From positions 5,144,501-5,208,500 of the forward strand of contig NZ_CP108442.1 of assembly GCF_041435355.1 (NCBI RefSeq): a DNA stretch of 64,000 nucleotides. The letters run 5' to 3'. Source of the DNA: Streptomyces sp. NBC_01276. GTDB lineage: Bacteria; Actinomycetota; Actinomycetes; Streptomycetales; Streptomycetaceae. The translations under genes were made by a program, and so were the position numbers. Position 1 is the first letter of the stretch, and the number at the start of each line of letters is the position of its first letter. The notes beneath the pieces are model-generated. The model worked only from the letters and a program-made list of their open reading frames with translations, was not told where the DNA came from and ran no database searches. Shown here in pieces: positions 9,568 through 20,328 of this stretch.

Positions 9568-10449
9568 ATGTTCGGTCGCAGACGGGGGATGGAGACGGCG
9601 GGGAGCGCCGGCTCGCACACATCCGCGACCCTTTCACTGCCGCCCACGGCGCGGTTGTTGAGCTGCAGGGTGCTCGATACGGTCCACCAGCCCATCCGCC
9701 AGGCCAAGTTCGAGGTGACCGACCCGATCGGAAGACGGGTCGTCAGCGGGGAGACAGACCCCTACGGCGGGTTCACGGCGGCCATGCCGGAGGGGGAGTA
9801 CCGGCTCTCGGTCACCGCGGAGGGGTACGCGCCGTTCCACGGTGCCACGCTGGTGGGGGACCCGGCGCAGCCCGGCACCGCGGAGATCATCCTGGACGCG
9901 GTGGAGCCGCCGCTGCTGCCGCAGCCCGGCCACTGGGAACTCGACCCGACGCACTCCTCGATCGGCTTCACGGCCCGGCACATCGGCTTCGCCAGGATCC
10001 ACGGCCGGTTCACCACCTTCGCCGGCGCGGTACGGATAGCCGAGCGCATGGAGGACTCCTCCATGCACGTCATCATCGACGCGGCGAGCATCGACACGGG
10101 TCTGCGGATGCGGGACGACCACCTGCGCTCCGCCGACTTCCTCGACGCCGCCCGGTACCCGACGGTCGAGTTCTACAGCGAGCGGTTCATCCACCGCAGC
10201 GGCAGCCGCTGGGCGGTCGCGGGAGCCCTGACGCTGCACGGTGTCAGCCGCTCCGTGACCCTCGACACCCAGTACCTGGGCAACGGCACGGGCCTGGAGG
10301 GCGAACCGCGCGCCGCCTGCCGTGCCACGGCCGAACTGCACCGCGAGGACTTCAGCCTGAACTGGCAGTCGGTCCTGGCGCAGGGGATCGCGGCGATCGG
10401 TTCGAGCGTGGAAGTGGAGCTGGACGTGCAGATCGTCCACAAGGCGTAG
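9568..10449 (+). CDS. YceI family protein with N-terminal carboxypeptidase-regulatory-like domain
   Basis: The C-terminal half (about residues 118-293) is a YceI lipocalin-like fold, which binds polyisoprenoid or amphipathic lipids in characterised members: WELDPTHSSIGFTARHIG, RFTTFAG, LRSADFLDAARYPTVEF and LTLHGVSRSVTL are in family order. Residues 30-100 (RVLDTVHQPIRQAKFEV, YRLSVTAEGYAPF) look like a small CnaB or carboxypeptidase-regulatory beta-sandwich. There is no signal peptide, unlike periplasmic proteobacterial YceI, so it is probably cytosolic. A GGGGG stretch about 10 bases before ATG 9568 may serve as the ribosome site; ATG 9589 is an alternative start. It lies between comEC and holA on the same strand. 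Confidence 0.88.
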   Translation: MFGRRRGMETAGSAGSHTSATLSLPPTARLLSCRVLDTVHQPIRQAKFEVTDPIGRRVVSGETDPYGGFTAAMPEGEYRLSVTAEGYAPFHGATLVGDPAQPGTAEIILDAVEPPLLPQPGHWELDPTHSSIGFTARHIGFARIHGRFTTFAGAVRIAERMEDSSMHVIIDAASIDTGLRMRDDHLRSADFLDAARYPTVEFYSERFIHRSGSRWAVAGALTLHGVSRSVTLDTQYLGNGTGLEGEPRAACRATAELHREDFSLNWQSVLAQGIAAIGSSVEVELDVQIVHKA

Positions 10450-10457
10450 GGCCCGCC

Positions 10458-10700
10458 CTACGGGGCTTCCAGCCAGCCCTCGTACTCGGCGGCGAGCTCG
10501 TCCAGCGAGGCCGCCTCCAGCCGTTCCTGCGGGTCCTCGACGACCACCAGCCACTGGGCGTCCTCGGCGTCGTCCTCTCCGGCGAGGGCGTCGCGGACCA
10601 GTTGGGGTTCCTCGGGCAGGCCGAAGCGGTCGACGGCCTCCTGGGCCACCTCCTCGGCGGCGTCGCGGTCGGGCAGGACCAGTACGTGTCGCTCGTTCAC
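10458..10700 (-). CDS. small acidic protein, function unknown
   Basis: An 80-residue, strongly acidic protein starting with GTG at 10700 (VNERHVLVLPDRDAAEEV). It is convergent with the YceI gene (8-base gap) and divergent from holA. It reads as a small alpha/beta protein, with a hydrophobic strand HVLVLP, Asp/Glu-rich helices and a second strand WLVVVED. There are no cysteines, membrane helices or signal peptide. I do not recognise the family. The longer open frame to 10910 runs into holA and lacks coding character there, so the GTG start is preferred. The divergent promoter region shared with holA is only about 60 bases. Confidence 0.65.
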   Translation of the reverse strand: MNERHVLVLPDRDAAEEVAQEAVDRFGLPEEPQLVRDALAGEDDAEDAQWLVVVEDPQERLEAASLDELAAEYEGWLEAP

Positions 10701-10761
10701 CCGACCATTCTCGGGCACCGGGCGCGGGGCACTGTCGGTGCGGCGTGGGATGCTGGGGGCG

Positions 10762-11754
10762 ATGGCCACCAGGAAGAACTCCACCGACGAACCGCTTGCC
10801 CCGCTCACCGTCGCGGTGGGGCAGGAGGACCTGCTGCTCGACCGCGCCGTGCGGGACGTCGTGACGGCGGCCCGCGCGGCCGACGCCGACACCGATGTGC
10901 GGGACCTCACGTCCGATCAGCTCCAGCCCGGCACGCTGGCGGAGCTGACGAGCCCTTCGCTGTTCTCCGAGCGCAAGGTCCTGATCGTCCGCAACGCGCA
11001 GGACCTGGGCGCGGACACGGTGAAGGAGGTCAAGGCCTACCTCGCCGCGCCGTACGAGGAGATTGCCCTGGTCCTCCTGCACGCCGGCGGGGTCAAGGGC
11101 AAGGGTCTGCTGGACGCGGCCCGCAAGGCCGGGGCCCGGGAGATCGCCTGCCCGAAGATGACGAAGGCCGCGGACCGGCTGTCGTTCGTGCGGGGCGAGT
11201 TCCGCGCGCTGGGGCGCTCCGCGACCCCGGAGGCCTGCCAGACCCTGGTCGACGCGATCGGCAGCGACCTGCGGGAGCTGGCGAGCGCGGCGGCGCAGCT
11301 GTGCGCGGACGTCGAGGGCACCATCGACGAGGCGGTGGTCGGCCGCTACTACACGGGCCGGGCCGAGGCCTCCAGCTTCACGGTCGCCGACCGTGCGGTG
11401 GAGGGGCGGGCCGCCGAGGCCCTGGAAGCCCTGCGCTGGTCGCTGTCCACGGGAGTGGCCCCGGTGCTGATCACCAGCGCGCTGGCCCAGGCGGTCCGGG
11501 CGATCGGGAAGCTCGCCTCCGCCCCGCGCGGCGCCCGTCCGGGCGACCTCGCGCGGGACCTGGGAATGCCGCCGTGGAAGATCGACCGGGTCCGTCAGCA
11601 GATGCGGGGCTGGTCGGCGGACGCGGTCTCGGACGCCCTGCGCGCCGTGGCCGCGGCCGACGCGGGCGTCAAGGGCGGCGGGGACGACCCCGAGTACGCC
11701 CTGGAGAAGGCCGTCGTGGCCGTGGCCCGCGCGGCCCGCCCCCAGCGCCGCTAG
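10762..11754 (+). CDS. holA: DNA polymerase III subunit delta
   Basis: HolA opens the beta sliding clamp as part of the clamp loader. The 330-residue product has the expected order: LAPLTVAVGQEDLLLDRAV at the N-terminus, LFSERKVLIVRNAQDLG (AAA+-like fold without a functional P-loop, normal for delta), and the C-terminal collar domain with AIGKLASAPRGARPGDLA and LGMPPWKIDRVRQQMRGW. I start at ATG 10762 (MATRKNSTDEPL), preceded by GGGGG; an ATG 24 bases earlier is less likely. It lies divergent to the small acidic gene. The comEC frame runs through it in another register but should not be translated. Confidence 0.93.
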   Translation: MATRKNSTDEPLAPLTVAVGQEDLLLDRAVRDVVTAARAADADTDVRDLTSDQLQPGTLAELTSPSLFSERKVLIVRNAQDLGADTVKEVKAYLAAPYEEIALVLLHAGGVKGKGLLDAARKAGAREIACPKMTKAADRLSFVRGEFRALGRSATPEACQTLVDAIGSDLRELASAAAQLCADVEGTIDEAVVGRYYTGRAEASSFTVADRAVEGRAAEALEALRWSLSTGVAPVLITSALAQAVRAIGKLASAPRGARPGDLARDLGMPPWKIDRVRQQMRGWSADAVSDALRAVAAADAGVKGGGDDPEYALEKAVVAVARAARPQRR

Positions 11755-11916
11755 TGCTCTGACCGGAAGGTCCACCGGGTCACGGCGCCCGGCACGCCAT
11801 TCCGGCCATCGCACCAGGTCCCGCCCCCGGCGCCGCCAGGTCCTGCTGGCGTCGGCCTCCCGGCCCCGCCCGCCCCCGGTCCGCCGGGGGGTCCGCCGGG
11901 CACCCCGGCCGCGGCG

Positions 11917-12717
11917 TCAGGACGCGCGGGGCCGGTGTCCGGTCAGCTTCTGCCAGACGTCGCACTCCGCCTCCCAGTCGGCGAGGGCCCGCAGCAGGCG
12001 GGGGTCCGCCCGCTGCGTCTCGCCGAGGGCCGTGGCCTCCATGCGGGCCTGGTCCCGCCGCGCCGCGGTGTCGGACTCCAGCTGCTGGAGCTCGGTGTCG
12101 ATCTCGGCGGTGCGTTCCCGCGCCGTCTCCCGGAAGGCCCTGGCCGCCAGCACCTGGTTGTGGATCCGGTCGCAGAAGTGCCGCACCGTCGTCTCGCGGT
12201 GGTCGGCCCGCGCGTACGAGGCGGTGCGGTGGGTGCCGTCCTGCCGGGTGACGTGGAGGAAGAGGTGCTCGCGGGCGTCCGAGAAGCTGACGGTGAGGTC
12301 GGCCAGGGGGAGCGTCTCGTCGATCCCGGTGGGAGCCTCCTCGCCTTCGGGAGCCTCCTTCATGAACAGCAGGACGTGCTGGTGCAGCCGGAGCTGTCCC
12401 AGACGGGGTCCCACGGCCGCGCCCCACCCCGGCCGCAGCAACCGCTGCCGCTCCGCCTTCAGGGTCCGGGCCTCGTGCCGGCCCCGCTGCTCGATCCCCT
12501 CGACGTGCTCCCGCGCCCGTGCCAGGTGCCGCCGCTGCTCGCCCTCCACGGCCCGCCTGTTCACACGGGTGCGGTGCAGGGCCTCGCGCTGGTCACGGTG
12601 CGCGGCGGCGAAGGCGTAGCGCCATTCGCTCATGCGGCACGGGTACAGGCGCAGCCGCCGCAGCGCCCAGAACGCTCCGAATCCCAGGACCACGAGCACT
12701 ATGAGCACGGCGTTCAA
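11917..12717 (-). CDS. membrane-anchored coiled-coil protein, function unknown
   Basis: About 266 residues. A single N-terminal transmembrane helix (VLIVLVVLGFGAFWAL) is followed by long Arg/Glu-rich helices (residues 30-100), a small beta-containing middle part with LPLADLTVSFSDAREHLFL, and a second helical stretch. I choose TTG 12717 because AAGGG lies 6 bases upstream; GTG 12708 is an alternative. The open frame extends to 12885, but that part crosses a strong terminator hairpin and lacks a ribosome site. No catalytic motif is visible and I do not recognise the family. It is convergent with holA (162-base gap holding GC-rich sequence) and downstream of rpsT on the same strand. Confidence 0.7.
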   Translation of the reverse strand: MNAVLIVLVVLGFGAFWALRRLRLYPCRMSEWRYAFAAAHRDQREALHRTRVNRRAVEGEQRRHLARAREHVEGIEQRGRHEARTLKAERQRLLRPGWGAAVGPRLGQLRLHQHVLLFMKEAPEGEEAPTGIDETLPLADLTVSFSDAREHLFLHVTRQDGTHRTASYARADHRETTVRHFCDRIHNQVLAARAFRETARERTAEIDTELQQLESDTAARRDQARMEATALGETQRADPRLLRALADWEAECDVWQKLTGHRPRAS

Positions 12718-12801
12718 GGTCCGCCCTTCTCCCCGGAGCCACGTCGCCAGCAGTGTCCCAGAGGGCCGGAGCGCGGTGAAGGGGGCCGACCCGGAAATGC
12801 G

Positions 12802-12834
12802 GACGGCCCACCCGGTGGGGCCGGGTGGGCCGTC
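12802..12834. terminator. terminator downstream of rpsT
   Basis: A perfect 14-bp stem, 12802-12815 with 12821-12834, has a TGGGG loop. It lies 148 bases beyond the rpsT stop on the minus strand and upstream of the coiled-coil gene, so it probably ends the rpsT transcript. Confidence 0.75.
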
Positions 12835-12982
12835 AGTCACCCGGTCGGTGACCGGGGTGATGCTGTGAAGATGCTTGCGCCGCACCCGCGTGGCGAACGC
12901 AGGCCGCGTGCGGCGCGGTGTGCCGGCGAGGGAGCGGGAGAGAGGGCCCGCTGGTTCCCTACCGGCGATTCACATCAGGAGC

Positions 12983-13249
12983 TCAGCCCTGGAGGGTGGC
13001 AACCTTGGAGGCCAGCGCCGACTTCTTGTTGGCGGCGGCGTTCTTGTGGATGACACCCTTCGAGACAGCCTTGTCGAGCGCACGCGCGGCGGCGCGGGAA
13101 GCCACGGTGGCCTTCTCGACGTCACCGGCGAGGACGGCCTCGCGGGCCTTGCGGATCGCGGTCTTGAGCGAGGACTTGACGGCCTTGTTGCGCAGGCGCG
13201 CCTTCTCGTTCGTCTTGTTCCGCTTGATCTGGGACTTGATGTTCGCCAC
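12983..13249 (-). CDS. rpsT: 30S ribosomal protein S20
   Basis: S20 binds the 5' domain of 16S rRNA in the small subunit. The 88-residue basic protein begins with GTG ([20 protein letters not shown]) and has the family's Ala/Lys-rich helices, including [16 protein letters not shown] near the C-terminus. AAAGG is spaced 7 bases before the GTG. It is transcribed alone, divergently from lepA, from a promoter about 75-110 bases upstream, leaving a 5' untranslated region in which S20 autoregulation could act; I did not identify a specific structure. Length and composition are normal. Confidence 0.97.
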   Translation of the reverse strand: MANIKSQIKRNKTNEKARLRNKAVKSSLKTAIRKAREAVLAGDVEKATVASRAAARALDKAVSKGVIHKNAAANKKSALASKVATLQG

Positions 13250-13329
13250 GAAAGAGCCTTTTCAGGTTCAGAGTTTGATCTTCGGATTGTGTCCCGACAG
13301 CTGAGAGGGCATACGAGACACAGCTGCCC

Positions 13330-13359
13330 AGGCTACCAGGCGCGCTCCGACCGGCCCAA
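13330..13359 (-). promoter_or_regulatory. candidate rpsT promoter
   Basis: On the minus strand, TTGGGC (13359-13354) and TAGCCT (13335-13330) are separated by 18 bases, close to the major vegetative sigma consensus. Transcription would start about 13323, giving a leader of roughly 75 bases before rpsT. Confidence 0.5.
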
Positions 13360-13499
13360 ACCGAGCGCACTGCCCCGTCCATGGGACCATGGGAGCCTGC
13401 GTACAGATCCGACATCGCGCCGACGAAGCCGAAGGCGACGAGATCCGACCTTCGCTGAAGAGACCGCTTCCGACTGCGCCCCGAGAATCAGGACACTGC

Positions 13500-15365
13500 G
13501 TGCCCGCGATCCCCAGCCACGTGCCCGAGCCGAGCCGTACCGACCCGGCGCTGATCCGCAACTTCTGCATCATCGCGCACATCGACCACGGCAAGTCGAC
13601 GCTCGCCGACCGGATGCTCCAGCTCACCGGTGTCGTCGACCAGCGGCAGATGCGCGCTCAGTACCTCGACCGCATGGACATCGAGCGTGAGCGCGGCATC
13701 ACGATCAAGTCGCAGGCGGTCCGTCTGCCCTGGGCACCCACCGAGGGTGCGGGCAAGGGCAGCACGCACATCCTGAACATGATCGACACCCCCGGTCACG
13801 TCGACTTCACCTACGAGGTCTCGCGCTCCCTCGCGGCGTGCGAGGGCACGATCCTGCTGGTGGACGCCGCCCAGGGCATCGAGGCCCAGACCCTCGCCAA
13901 CCTGTACCTGGCGATGGAGAACGACCTCGCGATCGTCCCGGTCCTCAACAAGATCGACCTGCCGGCCGCGCAGCCGGAGAAGTTCGCCGAGGAGCTCGCG
14001 AACCTGGTCGGCTGCCAGCCCGAGGACGTCCTGCGGGTGTCGGCGAAGACCGGTCTCGGCGTCGACGCCCTGCTCGACAAGGTCGTCGCCACCGTCCCGG
14101 CCCCGGTCGGCGTCAAGGACGCCCCGGCCCGCGCGATGATCTTCGACTCGGTCTACGACTCGTACCGCGGCGTCGTCACCTACGTCCGTGTCGTCGACGG
14201 CCAGCTCAACAAGCGCGAGCGCATCCGGATGATGTCCACCGGCGCCACGCACGAGCTGCTGGAGATCGGCGTCTCCTCCCCGGAGATGACCTCCTCCGAC
14301 GGCCTCGGCGTCGGCGAGGTGGGCTACATCATCACCGGCGTGAAGGACGTCCGTCAGTCCAAGGTCGGTGACACCATCACCAGCCTGCACAACGGCGCGA
14401 CCGAGGCCCTCGGCGGCTACAAGGACCCGCGGCCGATGGTCTTCTCCGGCCTCTACCCGCTCGACGGCTCGGACTACCCGGACCTGCGCGAGGCGCTGGA
14501 CAAGCTCCAGCTCAACGACGCCGCGCTCGTCTACGAGCCCGAGACCTCGGCGGCCCTCGGCTTCGGCTTCCGCGTCGGCTTCCTCGGCCTGCTCCACCTG
14601 GACGTGGTCCGCGAGCGCCTGGAGCGCGAGTTCGGCCTCGACCTGATCGCGACCGCGCCCAACGTGGTCTACCGGGTGGTCCTGGAGGACGGCAAGGAAG
14701 TCACCGTCACCAACCCGAGCGAGTTCCCCGAGGGCAAGATCTCGGACGTGTTCGAGCCGGTCGTGCGGGCCACGATCCTCGCGCCCAGCGAGTTCATCGG
14801 CGCGATCATGGAGCTCTGCCAGACCCGCCGCGGCACCCTGCTCGGCATGGACTACCTCTCCGAGGACCGGGTCGAGATCCGCTACACCCTCCCCCTCGCG
14901 GAGATCGTCTTCGACTTCTTCGACCAGCTGAAGTCCAAGACGCGCGGCTACGCCTCGCTGGACTACGAGCCCACCGGCGAGCAGTCCTCCAGCCTGGTCA
15001 AGGTCGACATCCTGCTCCACGGCGACAAGGTCGACGCCTTCTCCGCCGTCACGCACAAGGACGCCGCCTACGCCTACGGCGTGCGCCTCGTCGCCAAGCT
15101 GCGCGAGCTCATCCCGCGGCAGGCGTTCGAGGTGCCGATCCAGGCGGCCATCGGCTCGCGCGTCATCGCCCGCGAGACCATCCGCGCCATCCGCAAGGAC
15201 GTCCTCGCCAAGTGCTACGGCGGTGACATCTCCCGTAAGCGGAAGCTGCTGGAGAAGCAGAAGGAAGGCAAGAAGCGGATGAAGATGGTCGGCTCCGTGG
15301 AGGTCCCGCAGGAGGCCTTCATCGCCGTCCTCTCCAGCGACGAGTCCGGCGGCAAGAAGAAGTAA
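13500..15365 (+). CDS. lepA: elongation factor 4 (back-translocating GTPase LepA)
   Basis: LepA/EF4 is a ribosome-associated GTPase linked to initiation and 30S assembly. The 621-residue product shows G1 AHIDHGKST near residue 25, the switch region [26 protein letters not shown] and [12 protein letters not shown], then EF-G-like domains II, III and V and the LepA-specific C-terminal domain ending in [17 protein letters not shown] start at GTG 13500 ([21 protein letters not shown]), with AGGA about 6 bases upstream; the upstream extension of the frame to 13389 is not conserved-looking. It is divergent from rpsT and followed by a T-tailed terminator. Confidence 0.97.
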   Translation: MPAIPSHVPEPSRTDPALIRNFCIIAHIDHGKSTLADRMLQLTGVVDQRQMRAQYLDRMDIERERGITIKSQAVRLPWAPTEGAGKGSTHILNMIDTPGHVDFTYEVSRSLAACEGTILLVDAAQGIEAQTLANLYLAMENDLAIVPVLNKIDLPAAQPEKFAEELANLVGCQPEDVLRVSAKTGLGVDALLDKVVATVPAPVGVKDAPARAMIFDSVYDSYRGVVTYVRVVDGQLNKRERIRMMSTGATHELLEIGVSSPEMTSSDGLGVGEVGYIITGVKDVRQSKVGDTITSLHNGATEALGGYKDPRPMVFSGLYPLDGSDYPDLREALDKLQLNDAALVYEPETSAALGFGFRVGFLGLLHLDVVRERLEREFGLDLIATAPNVVYRVVLEDGKEVTVTNPSEFPEGKISDVFEPVVRATILAPSEFIGAIMELCQTRRGTLLGMDYLSEDRVEIRYTLPLAEIVFDFFDQLKSKTRGYASLDYEPTGEQSSSLVKVDILLHGDKVDAFSAVTHKDAAYAYGVRLVAKLRELIPRQAFEVPIQAAIGSRVIARETIRAIRKDVLAKCYGGDISRKRKLLEKQKEGKKRMKMVGSVEVPQEAFIAVLSSDESGGKKK

Positions 15366-15456
15366 CCGGCCGGTAACCGACAGCGGTCGGAGGCGGCCGT
15401 GTCAAGCGGTCGCCAAGGGCGGGTCAAGAACCACCCTCGCCCCAAGTCGGACGAAT

Positions 15457-15488
15457 GGGCCCACATGCGCACGCATGGGGGCCCTTTT
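15457..15488 (+). terminator. intrinsic terminator after lepA
   Basis: The stem GGGCCC (15457-15462) and ATGCG (15465-15469) pairs with CGCAT (15472-15476) and GGGCCC (15479-15484), followed by TTTT. It lies 92 bases after the lepA stop. Confidence 0.8.
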
Positions 15489-15656
15489 CGTTATGAAGCG
15501 GCCGCTCGGAGGCTCTTACGCGCCGGGCGCACGGCCTCTACGCTGATCACTGCTCGATGGTTACTCGCCAGTTTCAAAAAGGTGCCAGCACCACCCGCCC
15601 GTCCCAAAGCGCCCCCACGCCCACGCCCTGCCGCGTGGACCGGTCCGGAGGATGTC

Positions 15657-17549
<1,893 letters not shown>

Positions 17550-17605
17550 CCGGCGCCCGGCCCGACGCGGGAAACGACCTTGGGGCAGTGCGGGACAATG
17601 GGCCC

Positions 17606-18838
17606 ATGCCTTCCGCACTGCCCGACGGTGAACCCATGCCCGAAGACGGCTCGCTGCCGTCGCACGCCCTGGCGGGTGCCGGGGACCGGCCGCTCGGGTT
17701 CTACCTGCACGTCCCGTACTGCGCCACGCGCTGCGGGTACTGCGACTTCAACACCTACACGGCCACCGAGCTGCGGGGGACCGGCGGGGTGCTCGCCTCC
17801 CGGGAGAACTACGCCGACACCCTGATCGACGAGGTCCGCCTGGCCCGCAAGGTGCTCGGGGACGACCCCCGGGCCGTGCGGACCGTCTTCGTCGGCGGCG
17901 GCACGCCCACGCTGCTGCCCGCCCGCGACCTCGTCCGGATGCTCGCGGCGATCCGCGACGAGTTCGGGCTGGCCGAGGACGCCGAGGTCACCACCGAGGC
18001 CAATCCGGAGTCCGTGGACCCGCGGTACCTCGCGGAGCTCCGCGAGGGCGGCTTCAACCGGATCTCCTTCGGCATGCAGAGCGCGAAGCAGCACGTCCTG
18101 AAGGTGCTCGACCGCACCCACACCCCCGGCCGCCCCGAGGCCTGCGTCGCGGAGGCCCGCGCGGCGGGCTTCGAGCACGTCAACCTGGACCTGATCTACG
18201 GCACGCCGGGGGAGACGGACCAGGACTGGCGCGACTCCCTGGCCGCGGCCATCGGCGCCGGGCCCGACCACGTCAGCGCCTACGCCCTGATCGTCGAGGA
18301 GGGCACGCAGCTGGCCCGCCGGATCCGCCGCGGCGAGGTCCCGATGACCGACGACGACGTCCACGCCGACCGGTACCTGATCGCGGACTCCGTCATGGCG
18401 GAGGCCGGGTACTCCTGGTACGAGGTGTCGAACTGGGCCACGACCGAGGCCGGCCGCTGCCTGCACAACGAGCTGTACTGGCGCGGGGCCGACTGGTGGG
18501 GCGCGGGCCCGGGCGCCCATTCGCACGTCGGCGGGGTGCGCTGGTGGAACGTGAAGCACCCCGGTGCCTACGCCGCGGCCCTCGCGGAGGGCCGTTCCCC
18601 CGGCGCGGGGCGCGAGCTGCTGTCCGCGGAGGACCGGCGCGTGGAGCGGATCCTGCTGGAGCTGCGGCTGGTCGACGGCGTCCCGCTGTCGCTGCTGGCC
18701 CCGGCCGGCCTGGCGGCCGCCGGGAAGGCGCTGGCGGACGGGCTGCTGGAGCCGGCCCCGTACGGTGCGGGGCGCGCGGTGCTGACCCTGCGCGGGCGGC
18801 TGCTGGCCGACGCGGTGGTGCGGGACCTGGTGGACTGA
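17606..18838 (+). CDS. hemW: radical SAM heme chaperone HemW
   Basis: HemW carries heme and a 4Fe-4S cluster and passes heme to target proteins; it was long annotated as coproporphyrinogen III oxidase HemN. The 410-residue protein contains the radical SAM motif CATRCGYC (C-x3-C-x2-C) after YLHVPY near residue 35, then GGGTPTLLPARDL, TTEANPESV and NRISFGMQS, and a HemN C-terminal domain. It has the Cys pattern of HemW and the shorter N-terminus rather than that of true HemN. A -10-like GACAAT ends 6 bases before ATG 17606, supporting a leaderless start. It follows the acyl-CoA ligase by 56 bases on the same strand. Confidence 0.9.
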   Translation: MPSALPDGEPMPEDGSLPSHALAGAGDRPLGFYLHVPYCATRCGYCDFNTYTATELRGTGGVLASRENYADTLIDEVRLARKVLGDDPRAVRTVFVGGGTPTLLPARDLVRMLAAIRDEFGLAEDAEVTTEANPESVDPRYLAELREGGFNRISFGMQSAKQHVLKVLDRTHTPGRPEACVAEARAAGFEHVNLDLIYGTPGETDQDWRDSLAAAIGAGPDHVSAYALIVEEGTQLARRIRRGEVPMTDDDVHADRYLIADSVMAEAGYSWYEVSNWATTEAGRCLHNELYWRGADWWGAGPGAHSHVGGVRWWNVKHPGAYAAALAEGRSPGAGRELLSAEDRRVERILLELRLVDGVPLSLLAPAGLAAAGKALADGLLEPAPYGAGRAVLTLRGRLLADAVVRDLVD

Positions 18839-18897
18839 CCACTCCACGGAGTGAATCGCTGCGGATCGGGGCAGGTGCGGCCTAGCCTGTTCGTAGC

Positions 18898-18924
18898 CTT
18901 CTGCCGCAAGCCCGGCGGCAGAAG
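18898..18924 (+). promoter_or_regulatory. 5' UTR hairpin before the Uma2 gene
   Basis: CTTCTGCCG (18898-18906) pairs perfectly with CGGCAGAAG (18916-18924) and ends one base before GGAGG, the ribosome site for ATG 18939. A -10-like TAGCCT lies at 18883-18888. The hairpin could be a hemW terminator or could modulate translation of the next gene. Confidence 0.45.
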
Positions 18925-18938
18925 TGGAGGGCACGGAG

Positions 18939-19493
18939 ATGACCGCTGTGGACGATCGCCGGATGACCGAGTACTTCGAGAGCTTCGAGGCTCCCGAGGG
19001 GGTCAAGGTCGAGCTCCTCAGGGGTGAAATCGTGATGATGGCGGGGCCGGACGTGGTCCACAACCTGATCGTCATGTTCGTGCAGCGGCAGATCCCCATG
19101 GACCGCTGGTACCCGCTCCAGACGCAGGACGTGGATATTCCGGGGGAATCGTCGGAGCCGCAGCCGGACCTCGTCGTCCTGCCGAGCGAGGCGGCGCCGG
19201 AGTCGGGCCGTCTCCTGCCCGCAGCCGCCCTGGCGATGGTGGTCGAGGTCGTTTCCAAGACCAGCAAGCTGCGCGACTACGTGACGAAGCGCTCCATCTA
19301 CGCGGCCGGCGGCATTCCCGCCTATCTGATCATCGACCCCTTCCAGGCCACGTGCGTGGTGCTCACCGAGCCCTTCGGTGCCGGAGAGGAAGCCGACTAC
19401 CGGGGCGCGCGGACCAGCAAGTTCGGTGAGCCGGTCCCGCTCGACGTCCTCGGCGTCACGCTCGACACCACGGAGTTCGCCACCCTGCCGTAG
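18939..19493 (+). CDS. Uma2 family endonuclease-fold protein
   Basis: A PD-(D/E)XK-like fold protein, 184 residues. Family landmarks are the acidic N-terminal segment YFESFEAPEGVKVELLRGEI, the catalytic-type PD in EPQPDLVVLP near residue 73, the E of VVEVVSKTS near residue 105, followed by RDYVTKRSIYAAGGIPAYLIIDP. A DNA-cleaving activity is inferred only from the fold; Uma2 proteins are abundant in streptomycetes and mostly uncharacterised. ATG 18939 follows GGAGG with 8 bases of spacing. It is convergent with the DUF3097 gene (6-base gap). No toxin-antitoxin or mobile-element partner is visible beside it. Confidence 0.85.
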   Translation: MTAVDDRRMTEYFESFEAPEGVKVELLRGEIVMMAGPDVVHNLIVMFVQRQIPMDRWYPLQTQDVDIPGESSEPQPDLVVLPSEAAPESGRLLPAAALAMVVEVVSKTSKLRDYVTKRSIYAAGGIPAYLIIDPFQATCVVLTEPFGAGEEADYRGARTSKFGEPVPLDVLGVTLDTTEFATLP

Positions 19494-19499
19494 ACCGGG

Positions 19500-20300
19500 T
19501 CAGGGCGCCGTGACGAAGTCGATCAGCTCCTCCACCCGGCCCAGCAGGGTCGGCTCCAGGTCGCGGTAGGACGTGACGCGGGACAGGACGTGCTGCCAGG
19601 CGGCCCCGGTGTTCTCCGGCCAGCCCAGGGCCCGGCAGACGCCCGTCTTCCAGTCCTGGCCGCGCGGCACCTCGGGCCACGCCCGGATGCCCAGCGCGGA
19701 CGGCTTCACCGCCTGCCAGACGTCCACGTACGGGTGACCCACCACCAGCACGTCCGGGGAGGTGACCGATGCCGCGATCCGGGATTCCTTCGACCCCGGC
19801 ACCAGGTGGTCCACCAGGACGCCGAGGCGGGCGTCCGGCCCGGGGGCGAACTCCTCCACCACGGCCGCGAGGTCGTCGACGCCCTCCAGGTACTCCACCA
19901 CCACGCCCTCGATGCGCAGGTCGTCACCCCAGACCCGCTCCACCAGTTCGGCGTCGTGACGGCCCTCCACGTAGATCCGTCCGGCGCGCGCCACCCGGGC
20001 CCGCGCCCCCGGGAGGGCCAGCGAGCCCGAGGCCGTACGGGCGGGCGCGGCGGGTGCCCGCGACGGGCGGGTCAGGGTCACCACGGCGCCGTCCAGCACG
20101 AAGCCGCGCGGCTCCAGGGGGAAGACCCGGCGCTTGCCGAAACGGTCCTCCAGGGTCACCGTGCCCGCCTCGCACGCCACCACCGCACCGCAGAAGTCGG
20201 TGCCCGCCACCTCGACCACCAGATCGGGGTCCGCGGCCACCTCCGGCACGGCCTTGGCACGCTTCCACTGCGGGGTCAGGTCGGGGGAGTACTCGCGCAT
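19500..20300 (-). CDS. DUF3097 family protein
   Basis: A 266-residue actinobacterial protein of unknown function. The middle contains [20 protein letters not shown], which resembles a TOPRIM-type metal site (conserved E in VEG, then D), followed by [27 protein letters not shown] and [15 protein letters not shown], again with spaced acidic residues. The N-terminus (about residues 20-110) forms a small beta barrel-like region. A -10-like TAGTGT ends 7 bases before ATG 20300 on the minus strand, suggesting its own leaderless transcript although the MBL gene lies 28 bases upstream. TOPRIM similarity would suggest nucleic-acid cleavage or joining, but this is inference. Confidence 0.8.
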   Translation of the reverse strand: MREYSPDLTPQWKRAKAVPEVAADPDLVVEVAGTDFCGAVVACEAGTVTLEDRFGKRRVFPLEPRGFVLDGAVVTLTRPSRAPAAPARTASGSLALPGARARVARAGRIYVEGRHDAELVERVWGDDLRIEGVVVEYLEGVDDLAAVVEEFAPGPDARLGVLVDHLVPGSKESRIAASVTSPDVLVVGHPYVDVWQAVKPSALGIRAWPEVPRGQDWKTGVCRALGWPENTGAAWQHVLSRVTSYRDLEPTLLGRVEELIDFVTAP

Positions 20301-20328
20301 CCGGCCGACACTAGGAGAACCGCCGCCG

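Noticed and set aside
9423..11762. Giant C-terminal extension of ComEC as a real fusion protein
   Set aside because: After about 9422 the frame loses coding bias and runs in another register through two good genes (the YceI gene and holA).
12875..13690. 271-codon open frame opposite rpsT and into lepA
   Set aside because: It covers the S20 coding strand, the divergent promoter region and lepA in the wrong register, with no ribosome site.
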